From an uncultured Flavobacteriaceae bacterium (lineage in GTDB: Bacteria; Bacteroidota; Bacteroidia; Flavobacteriales; Flavobacteriaceae), in NCBI GenBank assembly GCA_913043275.1, contig CAJWLL010000016.1, positions 1 through 39,507 of the forward strand: a stretch of DNA of 39,507 nt, given 5' to 3'. Below, in pieces: positions 24,322 to 33,216 of this stretch. The stretch's first letter is position 1. Each line of letters begins with the position of its first letter. A model generated the notes under the pieces. That model saw nothing but the letters and a program-made list of their open reading frames with translations, made no database searches and was not told the DNA's origin. A program made the translations under genes and the position numbers.

Positions 24322-24789
24322 ATGCACCATTTTATCGGTACATACGAGTGTAAGGCCGACGCAAAGGGACGTATCATGCTTCCTGCTGCATTAAGAAAAC
24401 AACTTTCGAACCATTTGAATAAAAGTTTTGTCATCAAAAGAGCTGTTTTTAACACCTGTTTGGAATTACATCCTCTGGATCAATGGGAGAGCTTGATGGA
24501 AAAAGTTAACAAGCTAAATCGATTCAACAAGAAAAACAATGACTTTATTCGGCGTTTTACTGCGGGGGTGAAATTGTTGGAGATTGATGCAACGGGAAGG
24601 TTATTGATTCCAAAAGATTTAACAAACCACGCCAAAATTTCCAAAGAGGTAGTCGTTTCATCGGTTGTCAATATTTTGGAGATTTGGGACAAAGGACTCT
24701 ATGAGATAGCGATTGATGAAGCAACCACAGATTTTGCTGTATTGGCTGAGGAAGTAATGGGGGATCAAAATGAAGATAATTTATCATAA
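24322..24789 (+). CDS. mraZ: Transcriptional regulator MraZ, first gene of the dcw cluster
   Basis: MraZ is a ring-forming DNA-binding protein that controls the dcw operon, including itself. The 155-residue protein has two SpoVT-AbrB-like halves, marked by DAKGRIMLP and DATGRLLIP, starting MHHFIGTYECKADAKGR. Its length is typical. Putative binding repeats lie at 24235-24281 and a promoter at 24291-24298. The 3' end overlaps rsmH by 20 bp. Repression of the cluster is the role known in E. coli; activation is reported in mycoplasmas, so the direction here is inferred from box position. Confidence 0.95.
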   Translation: MHHFIGTYECKADAKGRIMLPAALRKQLSNHLNKSFVIKRAVFNTCLELHPLDQWESLMEKVNKLNRFNKKNNDFIRRFTAGVKLLEIDATGRLLIPKDLTNHAKISKEVVVSSVVNILEIWDKGLYEIAIDEATTDFAVLAEEVMGDQNEDNLS

Positions 24790-25672
24790 ACCTGTCATGC
24801 TTGAAGAAGCGATTCAGGGATTGAAAATCGATCCTGACGGGATTTATGTCGACGTAACTTTTGGGGGTGGAGGCCATTCCAGGGCCATACTTCAAAAACT
24901 GTCCAATAAAGGAAAACTGCTGGCTTTAGATCAGGATGAGGCCACCCATCAAAATTCCATTTCAGACGATAGATTTCATTTGATCGATGGAAATTTTTCC
25001 GATCTCAAAAGACATTTGAAATTTTGCGGCACAACTACTGTGAATGGTATTCTCGCCGACTTTGGCGCCTCCTCTCATCAATTTGATTCAGGATCAAGAG
25101 GTTTTTCCACCCGACTAGATGGGCCATTGGACATGAGGATGAATAACAAAAACGAATGGAGTGCCCTTGAGCTAATTAATGAATACAGCGTAGAGGAGCT
25201 CCAACAAATTTTTAAGAATTACGGGGAGCTTCGCATCGCCAGAAAATTGTCCGAGCATATTGTAAAAGAAAGAAATAAAAATACAATAGAGACCACCCAA
25301 GGACTGGTCAGTTTGTTGACTCCCATTTTACCTAAGCATGTTTTTAACAAAATCATTGCGCAGGTGTTTCAAGCCATCAGAATTGAAGTCAATGACGAGT
25401 TAGAGGCTATTAAATCCTTTTTGGAACAGTCTGTTGAAGTGCTACAGATAAAAGGTAGATTGGTATGTATCTCTTACCACTCCCTGGAAGATCGATTGGT
25501 TAAAATATTCATAAGAGAGGGCAAGTTTTTGGGTAAAGCAGAATCAGACCTCTATGGAAACAGAAACCTGCCTTTGAAAAAGGTGGGGAATTTGCAGATT
25601 CCTTCAGAAGAAGAGATCAAGGAGAACAGTAGGGCGAGAAGTGGTAAACTCAGAATTGCAGAAAGAATATGA
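24770..25672 (+). CDS. rsmH: 16S rRNA (cytosine-1402-N4)-methyltransferase
   Basis: RsmH (MraW) methylates N4 of C1402 in 16S rRNA. The 300-residue protein begins MKIIYHKPVMLEEAIQGL and has the SAM-binding VDVTFGGGGHSRAIL, the GILADFGASSHQFD and GFSTRLDGPLDMRM blocks, and the C-terminal RLVCISYHSLEDRLVKIF; ASSHQFD replaces the more common SSxQLD. The ATG overlaps the mraZ end by 20 bp, and the gene overlaps ftsL by 4 bp. Complete and typical for the phylum. Confidence 0.96.
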   Translation: MKIIYHKPVMLEEAIQGLKIDPDGIYVDVTFGGGGHSRAILQKLSNKGKLLALDQDEATHQNSISDDRFHLIDGNFSDLKRHLKFCGTTTVNGILADFGASSHQFDSGSRGFSTRLDGPLDMRMNNKNEWSALELINEYSVEELQQIFKNYGELRIARKLSEHIVKERNKNTIETTQGLVSLLTPILPKHVFNKIIAQVFQAIRIEVNDELEAIKSFLEQSVEVLQIKGRLVCISYHSLEDRLVKIFIREGKFLGKAESDLYGNRNLPLKKVGNLQIPSEEEIKENSRARSGKLRIAERI

Positions 25673-25980
25673 AAAAGCTGTTGTCAATATTGAGAATGGA
25701 GTTTTTGGTCAATGATTATGCCTTTAAGAATTGGCGTGTGATTCTTTTTTTATCACTTCTATCGCTAATTATGATTGCCAGTGGTCATGCCGCTGATCGA
25801 AAGATTTTTCATATCGCCCAATTGAATGATAATTTGAAAATGTTGAAAAGCAAATTTGTAGAACAACGCACCGCCTTGATGAATTTAAAAATGGAAACTA
25901 AAATCATGAAGGAGTTACGCCCCTTGGGGATAGGTCCGGCAAAAACGCCTCCCATAAAAATCATTGTAAAACAAGATTGA
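25669..25980 (+). CDS. ftsL: FtsL-like cell division membrane protein
   Basis: This small bitopic protein (103 residues) has a short cytoplasmic N-terminus, one membrane helix at about 22-41 (NWRVILFLSLLSLIMIASGH) and a periplasmic segment with heptad-like leucines (AQLNDNLKMLKSKFVEQRTA) that should form a coiled coil. FtsL pairs with FtsQ and FtsB-like partners to activate FtsWI at the septum. Sequence similarity to E. coli FtsL is low, as is normal; the call rests on topology, size and position between rsmH and ftsI, with 4-bp overlaps on both sides. The C-terminal tail is proline-rich. Confidence 0.85.
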   Translation: MKKLLSILRMEFLVNDYAFKNWRVILFLSLLSLIMIASGHAADRKIFHIAQLNDNLKMLKSKFVEQRTALMNLKMETKIMKELRPLGIGPAKTPPIKIIVKQD

Positions 25981-27977
25981 AAATGAAAAGCAAAATGAAA
26001 AACATAATGAATCGTAGCTACTTGGTAGCCTTTGGTTTGATGCTTTTTTCTTTTTTGTTGATCACTAAGCTTATTCATATACAGTTTTCAGAAGGCGACA
26101 AATATCGGGAGATAGCTTCAAAACGCACCCTTAAAAAAGATATCCTTCAGCCCAGTAGAGGGAATATTTTTGCGGACGATGGAAGTATTTTGGCAACATC
26201 AATGGCCCGTTACGAAGTGCGATGGGATGCCGCTGTTCCCTCTAAAGCAATGTATAAAAAGCATAAAAAAGCATTGGTCAAAGGCTTGTCTGAGATTTTG
26301 AACATTTCCAAAAAATTCATTTCGAAAAAACTCGATAAAGCTACAAGAGACCGAAATAGGTATTTGCTTATTGCCAAAGATCTAAATTACTCTCAGCAGA
26401 AAAAAATCAAACAACTTCCTCTTTTTGAGCGACCATCATATATGGGAGGTTTGATCATAGAACACAAAATGGTGAGAGTACACCCCTTGGGGAAAATGGC
26501 TGAGCGAACCGTAGGTAGAATTATAGTAGAAAAAAAAGGAGGTTTTAAGCGAGTTGGATTAGAGGGTGCATTCAGTCATTATCTTGAAGGTGAAACAGGC
26601 CAGAGGCTTAAGCAGAAAATAGCAGGAGGGCAATGGAAACCTATCAATGATGACAATGAAAAAGAGCCTACAGAGGGATTCAATGTTCACACTACCATAA
26701 ACGTCAATTTTCAAGACATTGCCCACACTGCTCTTTTAGAACAAATGGAAAAGTTCAAAGCAGATCATGGGACTGTAGTCGTAATGGAAACCCAAACTGG
26801 TAAGATTAAAGCCATAGCCAATTTAGGTAGAACAAAAGTAGGTACCTATTTCGAAGCGCTCAATTATGCAGTAGGGGAAGCCCATGAACCGGGATCTACC
26901 TTTAAGCTGATGGCCATGGTCGCGGCCTTGGAGGATAAAGTTGTTGATGAAAATACGTTGATTTCTACGGGTAGAGGAGAGCTCACCTTTTTTAGAAAGT
27001 ATAAAGTTCGAGACTCCAAAAGAGGAGGATACGGAACAATTACAGCTGCCAAGGTTTTTGAAGTTTCTTCCAATACTGGGATGGTAAAAATCGTCTACGA
27101 CAACTACAGTAAAAATCCCAAAAAATTTGTCAATCGATTATACAATATGGGGATCAATAAGCCTTTAGGATTGCCAATATGGGGAGAGGGGATACCCAAA
27201 ATTCCCCATCCCGATGACAAAGAAGAGTGGGATCTACTTGATTTGCCTTGGATGGCTTACGGCTATGGAGTTTCTATGACACCCCTACAAACACTTACTT
27301 TCTATAATGCCATTGCCAACAAAGGGGTGATGGTAAAGCCAAGATTTATTAAAAAAATAGAATCATTCGGTCAAAGTCCTGACCAAACTTTTGGTAAGAT
27401 TATTTTGAATCCCTCCATTTGTTCTCAGTCCACTATTGATAAAGTGAAAAAGATGATGTTCAATGTCGTAGACAAGAAATGGGGAACTGCAAATAACATT
27501 AAAGACAAAGGCCTGACCATTGGTGGAAAAACGGGCACCTGTCAGATTGATTATAATAAGAAAGATAAAGAAGTGCAATACGCATCCACCTTTGTAGGTT
27601 ATTTCCCGGCCGAAAAACCCAAATATTCCTGCATCGTTGTCATTCACAAGCCTGATAAAAAATTGGGTTATTACGGTTCTACAGTTGCGGCTCCTGTTTT
27701 TAAGAAAATTGCCAAAAAAATTCATAATGCCTTACCCAAAACAATCTACATACAGCACGAACAGATTAATCAATTATCCTCGAAGGTTACCAATATAACT
27801 ACCGCACAAGGAGTCATTCCAAACCTTAAGGGGCTGACCCCAATGGAGGCTTTATCAGTTTTAGAGCCCATGGGGCTGAAAGTGGTCATCAAAGGAAAAG
27901 GAAAAGTAAAAAAACAGTCCCTTAAAGCAGGCGCGCGATTTAAAACCAATCAAAAAATCATTTTAGAGTTGTCTTGA
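25977..27977 (+). CDS. ftsI: Penicillin-binding protein FtsI (PBP3, septal transpeptidase) with a PASTA domain
   Basis: FtsI cross-links septal peptidoglycan together with FtsW. The 666-residue protein has one membrane helix near residues 14-32, the class B dimerisation domain (ILQPSRGNIFADDGSILAT), and transpeptidase motifs STFK (Ser307, Lys310), SSN (364-366) and KTGT (518-521). One PASTA domain closes the protein (VIPNLKGLTPMEALSVLEPM and following). Several in-frame ATGs occur at the start (25977, 25983, 25995 and 26007), so the exact N-terminus is open; the first overlaps ftsL by 4 bp. It overlaps murE by 4 bp (TTGA). All catalytic residues are present. Confidence 0.95.
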   Translation: MKMKSKMKNIMNRSYLVAFGLMLFSFLLITKLIHIQFSEGDKYREIASKRTLKKDILQPSRGNIFADDGSILATSMARYEVRWDAAVPSKAMYKKHKKALVKGLSEILNISKKFISKKLDKATRDRNRYLLIAKDLNYSQQKKIKQLPLFERPSYMGGLIIEHKMVRVHPLGKMAERTVGRIIVEKKGGFKRVGLEGAFSHYLEGETGQRLKQKIAGGQWKPINDDNEKEPTEGFNVHTTINVNFQDIAHTALLEQMEKFKADHGTVVVMETQTGKIKAIANLGRTKVGTYFEALNYAVGEAHEPGSTFKLMAMVAALEDKVVDENTLISTGRGELTFFRKYKVRDSKRGGYGTITAAKVFEVSSNTGMVKIVYDNYSKNPKKFVNRLYNMGINKPLGLPIWGEGIPKIPHPDDKEEWDLLDLPWMAYGYGVSMTPLQTLTFYNAIANKGVMVKPRFIKKIESFGQSPDQTFGKIILNPSICSQSTIDKVKKMMFNVVDKKWGTANNIKDKGLTIGGKTGTCQIDYNKKDKEVQYASTFVGYFPAEKPKYSCIVVIHKPDKKLGYYGSTVAAPVFKKIAKKIHNALPKTIYIQHEQINQLSSKVTNITTAQGVIPNLKGLTPMEALSVLEPMGLKVVIKGKGKVKKQSLKAGARFKTNQKIILELS

Positions 27978-29428
27978 AAAAGTTAAAAGAAATATTGTAT
28001 AAAGTCGCAATTGAGGGAATTTCAGGTTCCACCGACATTGATGTTACCTATATTTCTATCGATTCGAGAACCATAAAATCAGGTAATATGTATGTGGCCA
28101 TCAAAGGCACCCAAGTGGATGGACATCGGTTTATTGATCAAGCAATAAGTTTAGGTGCCCAATCGATCATCTGTGAGGATCTTCCTGAGACTTTAACACC
28201 AGGAGTGATATTCATTCAGGTATGCGATGCCCGTGAAGCACTAGCTTGGGCAGCTTCCAATTTTTACAACAACCCCTCCAATCAATTACAGCTCATCGGT
28301 ATTACCGGTACTAACGGAAAGACTTCCATAGCCAAATTGTTGTTTGATCTCTTTAATCTCAATCAATCCATTGCCGGACTGATCTCTACTGTTGCTATTC
28401 AATATGGCGATCATCAATTTACAGCAACCCATACCACCCCCAATCCACTTACCATCAACAAGCACCTCAGCGACATGCTTACCCAAGGTATTCAATACTG
28501 TTTTATGGAGGTTTCTTCACATGGTATTCACCAAAAAAGAATCACCGGTCTGGAATTCAAAGGTGCCATTTTTACCAACCTTACACACGACCATTTGGAT
28601 TACCACGAAACCTTTAAAGCCTATCGCGACACGAAAAAAATTATTTTTGATGCCTTGCCCAATACGGCTTTTGCATTGGTCAATGCCGACGATAAAAATG
28701 CCAAAGTGATGGTACAGAACTGCAAAGCCAAAACCCATTCCTATGCCTTACATCAAAATGCCGATTATTCTGCTAAGGTTTTAGAGAGTCAATTCAAGGG
28801 TATGCTTTTAAAAATCAATCAAAACGAGATCTGGACCCAAATGTTGGGTGAATTTAATGCTTATAATATTCTGGCAGTTTTCGCGACCACTCAACTTATT
28901 GGTCATGACGAATTGGAAAGCTTGAAATCCATTAGTCAACTAAAGAGTGTCCCCGGGAGATTTCAAACTTTTGAGACCCCGGATAAAATTACGGTTGTCG
29001 TAGACTATGCTCATACCCCTGATGCGCTGAAAAATGTATTGATAACCATTAATAAGATAAGAACCCAAAACGAAAGTTTGATCACTGTAGTGGGCTGTGG
29101 TGGGAATAGGGATCAAGAAAAAAGACCTATGATGGGAGGGATAGCCGCCGAATTGAGTACCAAGGTGCTATTTACCTCCGACAATCCACGTGACGAAGAC
29201 CCGGATAGCATCATTAAACAAATGTTTGAGGGGGTAGATCCTGTGGATTTCAAAAAAACCATTAGTATTACCCTTCGAAAAGAGGCCATCAAGGTGGCTT
29301 GCCAGTTATCCCAACCCGGAGATGTGGTGCTCATAGCTGGAAAAGGACATGAAAACTACCAGGAGGTTAAAGGTGAAAAGCTCCCTTTTGACGATTATAA
29401 AATTGCCCAAGAAATATTTACTAAATAA
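27974..29428 (+). CDS. murE: UDP-MurNAc-tripeptide synthetase, meso-DAP-adding
   Basis: MurE adds the third residue to UDP-MurNAc-L-Ala-D-Glu. The 484-residue protein has the ATP loop GTNGKTS (112-118), the HTTPNPLTIN and MEVSSHGI blocks, the HDHLDYH region and DNPRDEDP with DNPR at 403-406, the motif that selects meso-diaminopimelate rather than lysine. The start is a TTG overlapping the ftsI stop as TTGA; the next residues KKLKEILYKV are the expected N-terminus, so translation is probably coupled to ftsI. Position before mraY is standard for the cluster, though murF is missing here. Confidence 0.95.
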   Translation: MKKLKEILYKVAIEGISGSTDIDVTYISIDSRTIKSGNMYVAIKGTQVDGHRFIDQAISLGAQSIICEDLPETLTPGVIFIQVCDAREALAWAASNFYNNPSNQLQLIGITGTNGKTSIAKLLFDLFNLNQSIAGLISTVAIQYGDHQFTATHTTPNPLTINKHLSDMLTQGIQYCFMEVSSHGIHQKRITGLEFKGAIFTNLTHDHLDYHETFKAYRDTKKIIFDALPNTAFALVNADDKNAKVMVQNCKAKTHSYALHQNADYSAKVLESQFKGMLLKINQNEIWTQMLGEFNAYNILAVFATTQLIGHDELESLKSISQLKSVPGRFQTFETPDKITVVVDYAHTPDALKNVLITINKIRTQNESLITVVGCGGNRDQEKRPMMGGIAAELSTKVLFTSDNPRDEDPDSIIKQMFEGVDPVDFKKTISITLRKEAIKVACQLSQPGDVVLIAGKGHENYQEVKGEKLPFDDYKIAQEIFTK

Positions 29429-29440
29429 ACTCCTTAGATC

Positions 29441-30664
29441 ATGTTATACTATTTATTCGAATTTTTAGAGCAAAAGTTTCAGTTTCCCGGAGCGACCCTA
29501 TTTCAATTTTTATCCTTTAGGGCTTCAATGGCCATTATCCTTTCTTCTTCTTTTGCATTGATTTACGGTAGAATCATCATCCGATTTCTTCAAGCCAAAC
29601 AAATTGGTGAGTCCATAAGAGATTTGGGATTAGAGGGGCAAAAGGAAAAAGCAGGGACGCCAACCATGGGAGGGATTATTATCATCTTGGGAACATTGAT
29701 TCCTGTTTTACTTTTGGCTCGATTGGATAACATATATATCCAACTTCTCATTGTCACCACACTTTCTATGGGGACCATCGGCTTTGTCGATGATTATGTC
29801 AAAACTTTCAAGAAGAACAAAGAGGGGCTTAAAGGGAGATTTAAAGTAGCAGGTCAGTTGGTTTTGGGACTGATGGTTGGATTGGTATTGTATTTCCATC
29901 CCAGTGTAACAGTAAAGGAGGAGATCAGATTTCAAGGTGGAGAAAAAAAGACCAGTATTCAGATGGTTTTTACCCCCGAAAAAAAATCTACACTAACAAC
30001 CATTCCCATGTTTAAGAACAATGCTTTTGACTATTCGAACTTACTCAGCTGGATTTCACCAGACCTCAAAGAATATACCTGGATCATTTTTATTCCAATT
30101 GTTGTTTTTATAATAGTTGCCGTTTCAAACGGTGCTAACTTGACCGACGGGATAGACGGTCTGGCGGCTGGTTCCTCTGCGATCATGGTATTGGCATTGG
30201 GAATTTTTGCTTGGGTATCAGGAAATTTAATTTTTTCTGACTATCTCAACATTATGTACATTCCCAATGTAGGGGAAGTGGTGATTTTTGTTGCAGCATT
30301 CTCGGGTGCCTTGATCGGTTTTTTATGGTATAACACTTATCCAGCTTCTATATTTATGGGAGATACAGGAAGCCTTACTATAGGAGGGGTGATTGCCGTA
30401 ATTGCCCTTATTGTCAGAAAAGAGCTTTTAATTCCGCTGCTTTGTGGCATTTTCTTGATCGAAAATCTATCGGTAGTCATACAAGTGGGATACTTCAAGT
30501 ATAGCCGCAAAAGAACTGGAATAGGTAGAAGGATTTTCAAAATGGCCCCATTACATCACCATTACCAAAAATTAGGACTACATGAGAGTAAGATTGTTAC
30601 CCGATTTTGGATCATAGGAATTCTATTGGCCGTATTGTCGATTGTAACCCTAAAAATAAGATAA
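29441..30664 (+). CDS. mraY: Phospho-MurNAc-pentapeptide translocase, lipid I synthase
   Basis: MraY transfers phospho-MurNAc-pentapeptide to undecaprenyl phosphate, making lipid I. The 407-residue integral membrane protein (about ten helices) carries the catalytic aspartates Asp117-Asp118 (GFVDDYVK), NLTDGIDG (233-240) and Asp308 in MGDTGSL, plus the C-terminal [18 protein letters not shown]. Between the DDYVK helix and NLTDG it has an insertion of about 45 residues with charged and polar character (near 165-210), making it longer than E. coli MraY (360); I believe this is common in Bacteroidota. It overlaps murD by 1 nt. Confidence 0.96.
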   Translation: MLYYLFEFLEQKFQFPGATLFQFLSFRASMAIILSSSFALIYGRIIIRFLQAKQIGESIRDLGLEGQKEKAGTPTMGGIIIILGTLIPVLLLARLDNIYIQLLIVTTLSMGTIGFVDDYVKTFKKNKEGLKGRFKVAGQLVLGLMVGLVLYFHPSVTVKEEIRFQGGEKKTSIQMVFTPEKKSTLTTIPMFKNNAFDYSNLLSWISPDLKEYTWIIFIPIVVFIIVAVSNGANLTDGIDGLAAGSSAIMVLALGIFAWVSGNLIFSDYLNIMYIPNVGEVVIFVAAFSGALIGFLWYNTYPASIFMGDTGSLTIGGVIAVIALIVRKELLIPLLCGIFLIENLSVVIQVGYFKYSRKRTGIGRRIFKMAPLHHHYQKLGLHESKIVTRFWIIGILLAVLSIVTLKIR

Positions 30665-32001
30665 TGAGCAAAAAGATTGTCATTTTGGGTGCAGGAGAAA
30701 GCGGATGCGGAACAGCCATACTGGCTAAAAAACAGGGCTTTCAGGTTTTTGTTTCGGATCAGGGCAGCATATCGCAGTTTGCAAAAAATATATTTGAGAC
30801 TTTGAAGATTGAATGGGAGGAAGAGACACACACCCTTTCCAAAATGCAGGATGCCCAATACATCATGAAAAGTCCTGGAATTCAGGCCCAGGTCCCCTTG
30901 GTACAATCCCTTCAAGCTTCCAATATTCCTATAATTTCTGAGATTGAATTTGCTTCCAAATACACCAAGGCCACCCTTATCGGTATTACAGGAAGCAATG
31001 GTAAAACTACCACTGCTATGATGACTTACAAGATACTTGTTGATGCAGGATTTGATGTGGCCCTGGCGGGAAATATAGGAAACAGTTTTGCCAAAAAAGT
31101 CGCTGAAAACGAACGTCAATTTTACGTTTTGGAAATCAGCAGTTTTCAACTGGACAATATCGTCGATTTTGCTCCGCACATTGGGGTGATTACCAATATT
31201 ACCCCCGACCATTTGGACCGGTATGGTGACGATTTTAAAGCCTATCTAAAATCAAAACTGCGAATCAACGAAAATCAAATACAACGAGATTTTTTGCTCT
31301 TCAACGGGGAAGATCCTCAATTGAGCAAGGCTGTTCAAAACATCAATACGAAAGCGACATTACACGAATTTGGAACCTTAAATAAAAACATTAACACTAC
31401 CTGCATAGAAAAAGATAGCATCCTAATCGAAACACAAAAAAACAAGACTATGATTAACACAATGGAATTTCCTTTAAAAGGAAGACACAACCTCCTAAAT
31501 GCGATGGCCGCTTCAACGGTTGCCCATTTACTTGATGTGAGCAAAGAAACCATTAGGGAAAGTTTGCTCAATTTCAAGGGGGCACCCCACCGACTGGAAC
31601 CGGTTTTAAAGATTCAAAACATCAGATACATCAACGACTCAAAAGCGACCAATGTTAATGCAGTATATTTTGCTTTGGAGAGCATGAATGCACCCACCGT
31701 CTGGATTGTTGGTGGTGTAGATAAAGGCAACGATTATGAAATGCTCTATCCTTTGGTCAGAGAAAAAGTAAAAGCCATCATCTGCTTGGGGGTTGACAAT
31801 CACAGAATCATCAATGCTTTCCAATCCATTACCGACCTAATGGTTGAGACACAATCCATGAAGGAAGCAGTATTGATTGCAAAAAAAATTGCTGAAAAAA
31901 AAGACAATGTTTTGCTCTCACCGGCCTGCGCCAGTTTTGATCTATTTCAAAACTACGAGGACAGGGGAGACCAATTCAAACAAGCGGTTAGAGAATTGTA
32001 G
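30664..32001 (+). CDS. murD: UDP-MurNAc-L-alanine:D-glutamate ligase
   Basis: MurD adds D-glutamate to UDP-MurNAc-L-Ala. The 445-residue protein begins [20 protein letters not shown], has the ATP loop GSNGKTT (110-116), EISSFQLDNI, TPDHLDRYG, HNLLNAMAA, APHRLEPV, NDSKATNVNAV and the ending LLSPACASFDLFQNYEDRG. The frame is open 57 bp further upstream, but the ATG at 30664 sits in the TAATG junction with mraY and matches the conserved N-terminus. ftsW follows 9 bp later. Complete. Confidence 0.96.
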   Translation: MSKKIVILGAGESGCGTAILAKKQGFQVFVSDQGSISQFAKNIFETLKIEWEEETHTLSKMQDAQYIMKSPGIQAQVPLVQSLQASNIPIISEIEFASKYTKATLIGITGSNGKTTTAMMTYKILVDAGFDVALAGNIGNSFAKKVAENERQFYVLEISSFQLDNIVDFAPHIGVITNITPDHLDRYGDDFKAYLKSKLRINENQIQRDFLLFNGEDPQLSKAVQNINTKATLHEFGTLNKNINTTCIEKDSILIETQKNKTMINTMEFPLKGRHNLLNAMAASTVAHLLDVSKETIRESLLNFKGAPHRLEPVLKIQNIRYINDSKATNVNAVYFALESMNAPTVWIVGGVDKGNDYEMLYPLVREKVKAIICLGVDNHRIINAFQSITDLMVETQSMKEAVLIAKKIAEKKDNVLLSPACASFDLFQNYEDRGDQFKQAVREL

Positions 32002-32010
32002 AACTACAAA

Positions 32011-33216
32011 ATGAATAATATGAAAAACATCATACTGGGTGACAGGGTACTTTGGGTAGCCTTGGCTTTGCTTTCTATTTTTTCATTTCTTCCTGTTTTC
32101 AGTGCTAGCTCTAATTTGACCTATGTAGTGGGTCAAGGAACCCCTTGGAGTCACCTGCTAAAGCATTTTATTGTCTTGCTTTTTGGTTTTGGTTTGATGT
32201 ATGGCCTTCACAAAATTCCTTACCAGTATTTTAAGGGCATTTCTATACTGGCCCTACCTTTGATTATTTTGTTATTGATTTACACCGCCTCTCAGGGAAA
32301 TCTCATTGCCGGTTCCAATGCCAACCGATGGATTAGGATACCCATTGTGGGTTTAAGTTTTCAAACTTCAACTTTAGCTTCCATAGTATTATTGGCTTAT
32401 GTAGCGCATTTTATGTCCAAAAATAATCCCAAGCTTTATAGGTTAAAAACTTCCATTCTACCGCTTTGGCTCCCTGTTTTTCTAGTGATATTACTGATTT
32501 TACCTGCTAACTTATCTACTTCGGCGTTGTTGTTCTTTATGGTGCTTATCTTGGTTTTTCTGGGAGGATACCCTATTAAGTACCTTTTGTGGATGTTGTG
32601 CATGGGTCTCTTTATGGCCTTGCTTTTTGTTTTGATAGCCAAGGCATATCCTGGCTGGGTTCCCAATAGGATAGATACATGGATCAGCAGAATAGAAAAC
32701 TTTAACAGTGCTGAAGAAACTAGTGGAAATTATCAAATTGAAAGGGCCAAAACTGCAATAGCAACTGGTGGACTATTGGGACTGGGTGCCGGGAAAAGTG
32801 TTATGAAAAACTTTTTGCCCCAGAGTTCGTCGGATTTTATCTATGCCATTATCGTTGAAGAATTTGGATTGGTGGGGGGTACTGCTTTGATCTTATTGTA
32901 TCTTCTAGTACTGTTCAGAATTGTTGTTATTGCTCATAAATCAGATACGGTATATGGAAAACTTTTGGTGCTGGGAATGGGATTGCCCATTATAATTCAA
33001 GCTTTTGTGAACATAGCTGTTGCCTTACAGGTATTTCCCGTAACTGGACAAACACTTCCATTGATCAGTAGTGGTGGGACTGCCGCTTGGATGACCTGTA
33101 TTGCATTTGGAATGATTCTCAGTGTTAGTTCAGGACAAAAAGTAGAATTCAATAGCCCAGTGGATTCTGAAGACAAAAATGAAAATCCTTTAACAATTCT
33201 CAGTGAAACCATATAA
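32011..33216 (+). CDS. ftsW: Septal peptidoglycan glycosyltransferase FtsW
   Basis: FtsW is the SEDS-family glycosyltransferase that polymerises lipid II at the septum with FtsI. The 401-residue protein has about ten membrane helices; SEDS marks include NRWIRIPIVGLSFQTS, the region NYQIERAKTAIATGGLLGLG, DFIYAIIVEEFGLVGG and VTGQTLPLISSGGTAAW near the end. A second ATG nine bases in (32020) is an equally plausible start. The last 14 bp overlap the GTG start of murG. Its C-terminal tail after the last helix is short and hydrophilic. Confidence 0.95.
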   Translation: MNNMKNIILGDRVLWVALALLSIFSFLPVFSASSNLTYVVGQGTPWSHLLKHFIVLLFGFGLMYGLHKIPYQYFKGISILALPLIILLLIYTASQGNLIAGSNANRWIRIPIVGLSFQTSTLASIVLLAYVAHFMSKNNPKLYRLKTSILPLWLPVFLVILLILPANLSTSALLFFMVLILVFLGGYPIKYLLWMLCMGLFMALLFVLIAKAYPGWVPNRIDTWISRIENFNSAEETSGNYQIERAKTAIATGGLLGLGAGKSVMKNFLPQSSSDFIYAIIVEEFGLVGGTALILLYLLVLFRIVVIAHKSDTVYGKLLVLGMGLPIIIQAFVNIAVALQVFPVTGQTLPLISSGGTAAWMTCIAFGMILSVSSGQKVEFNSPVDSEDKNENPLTILSETI

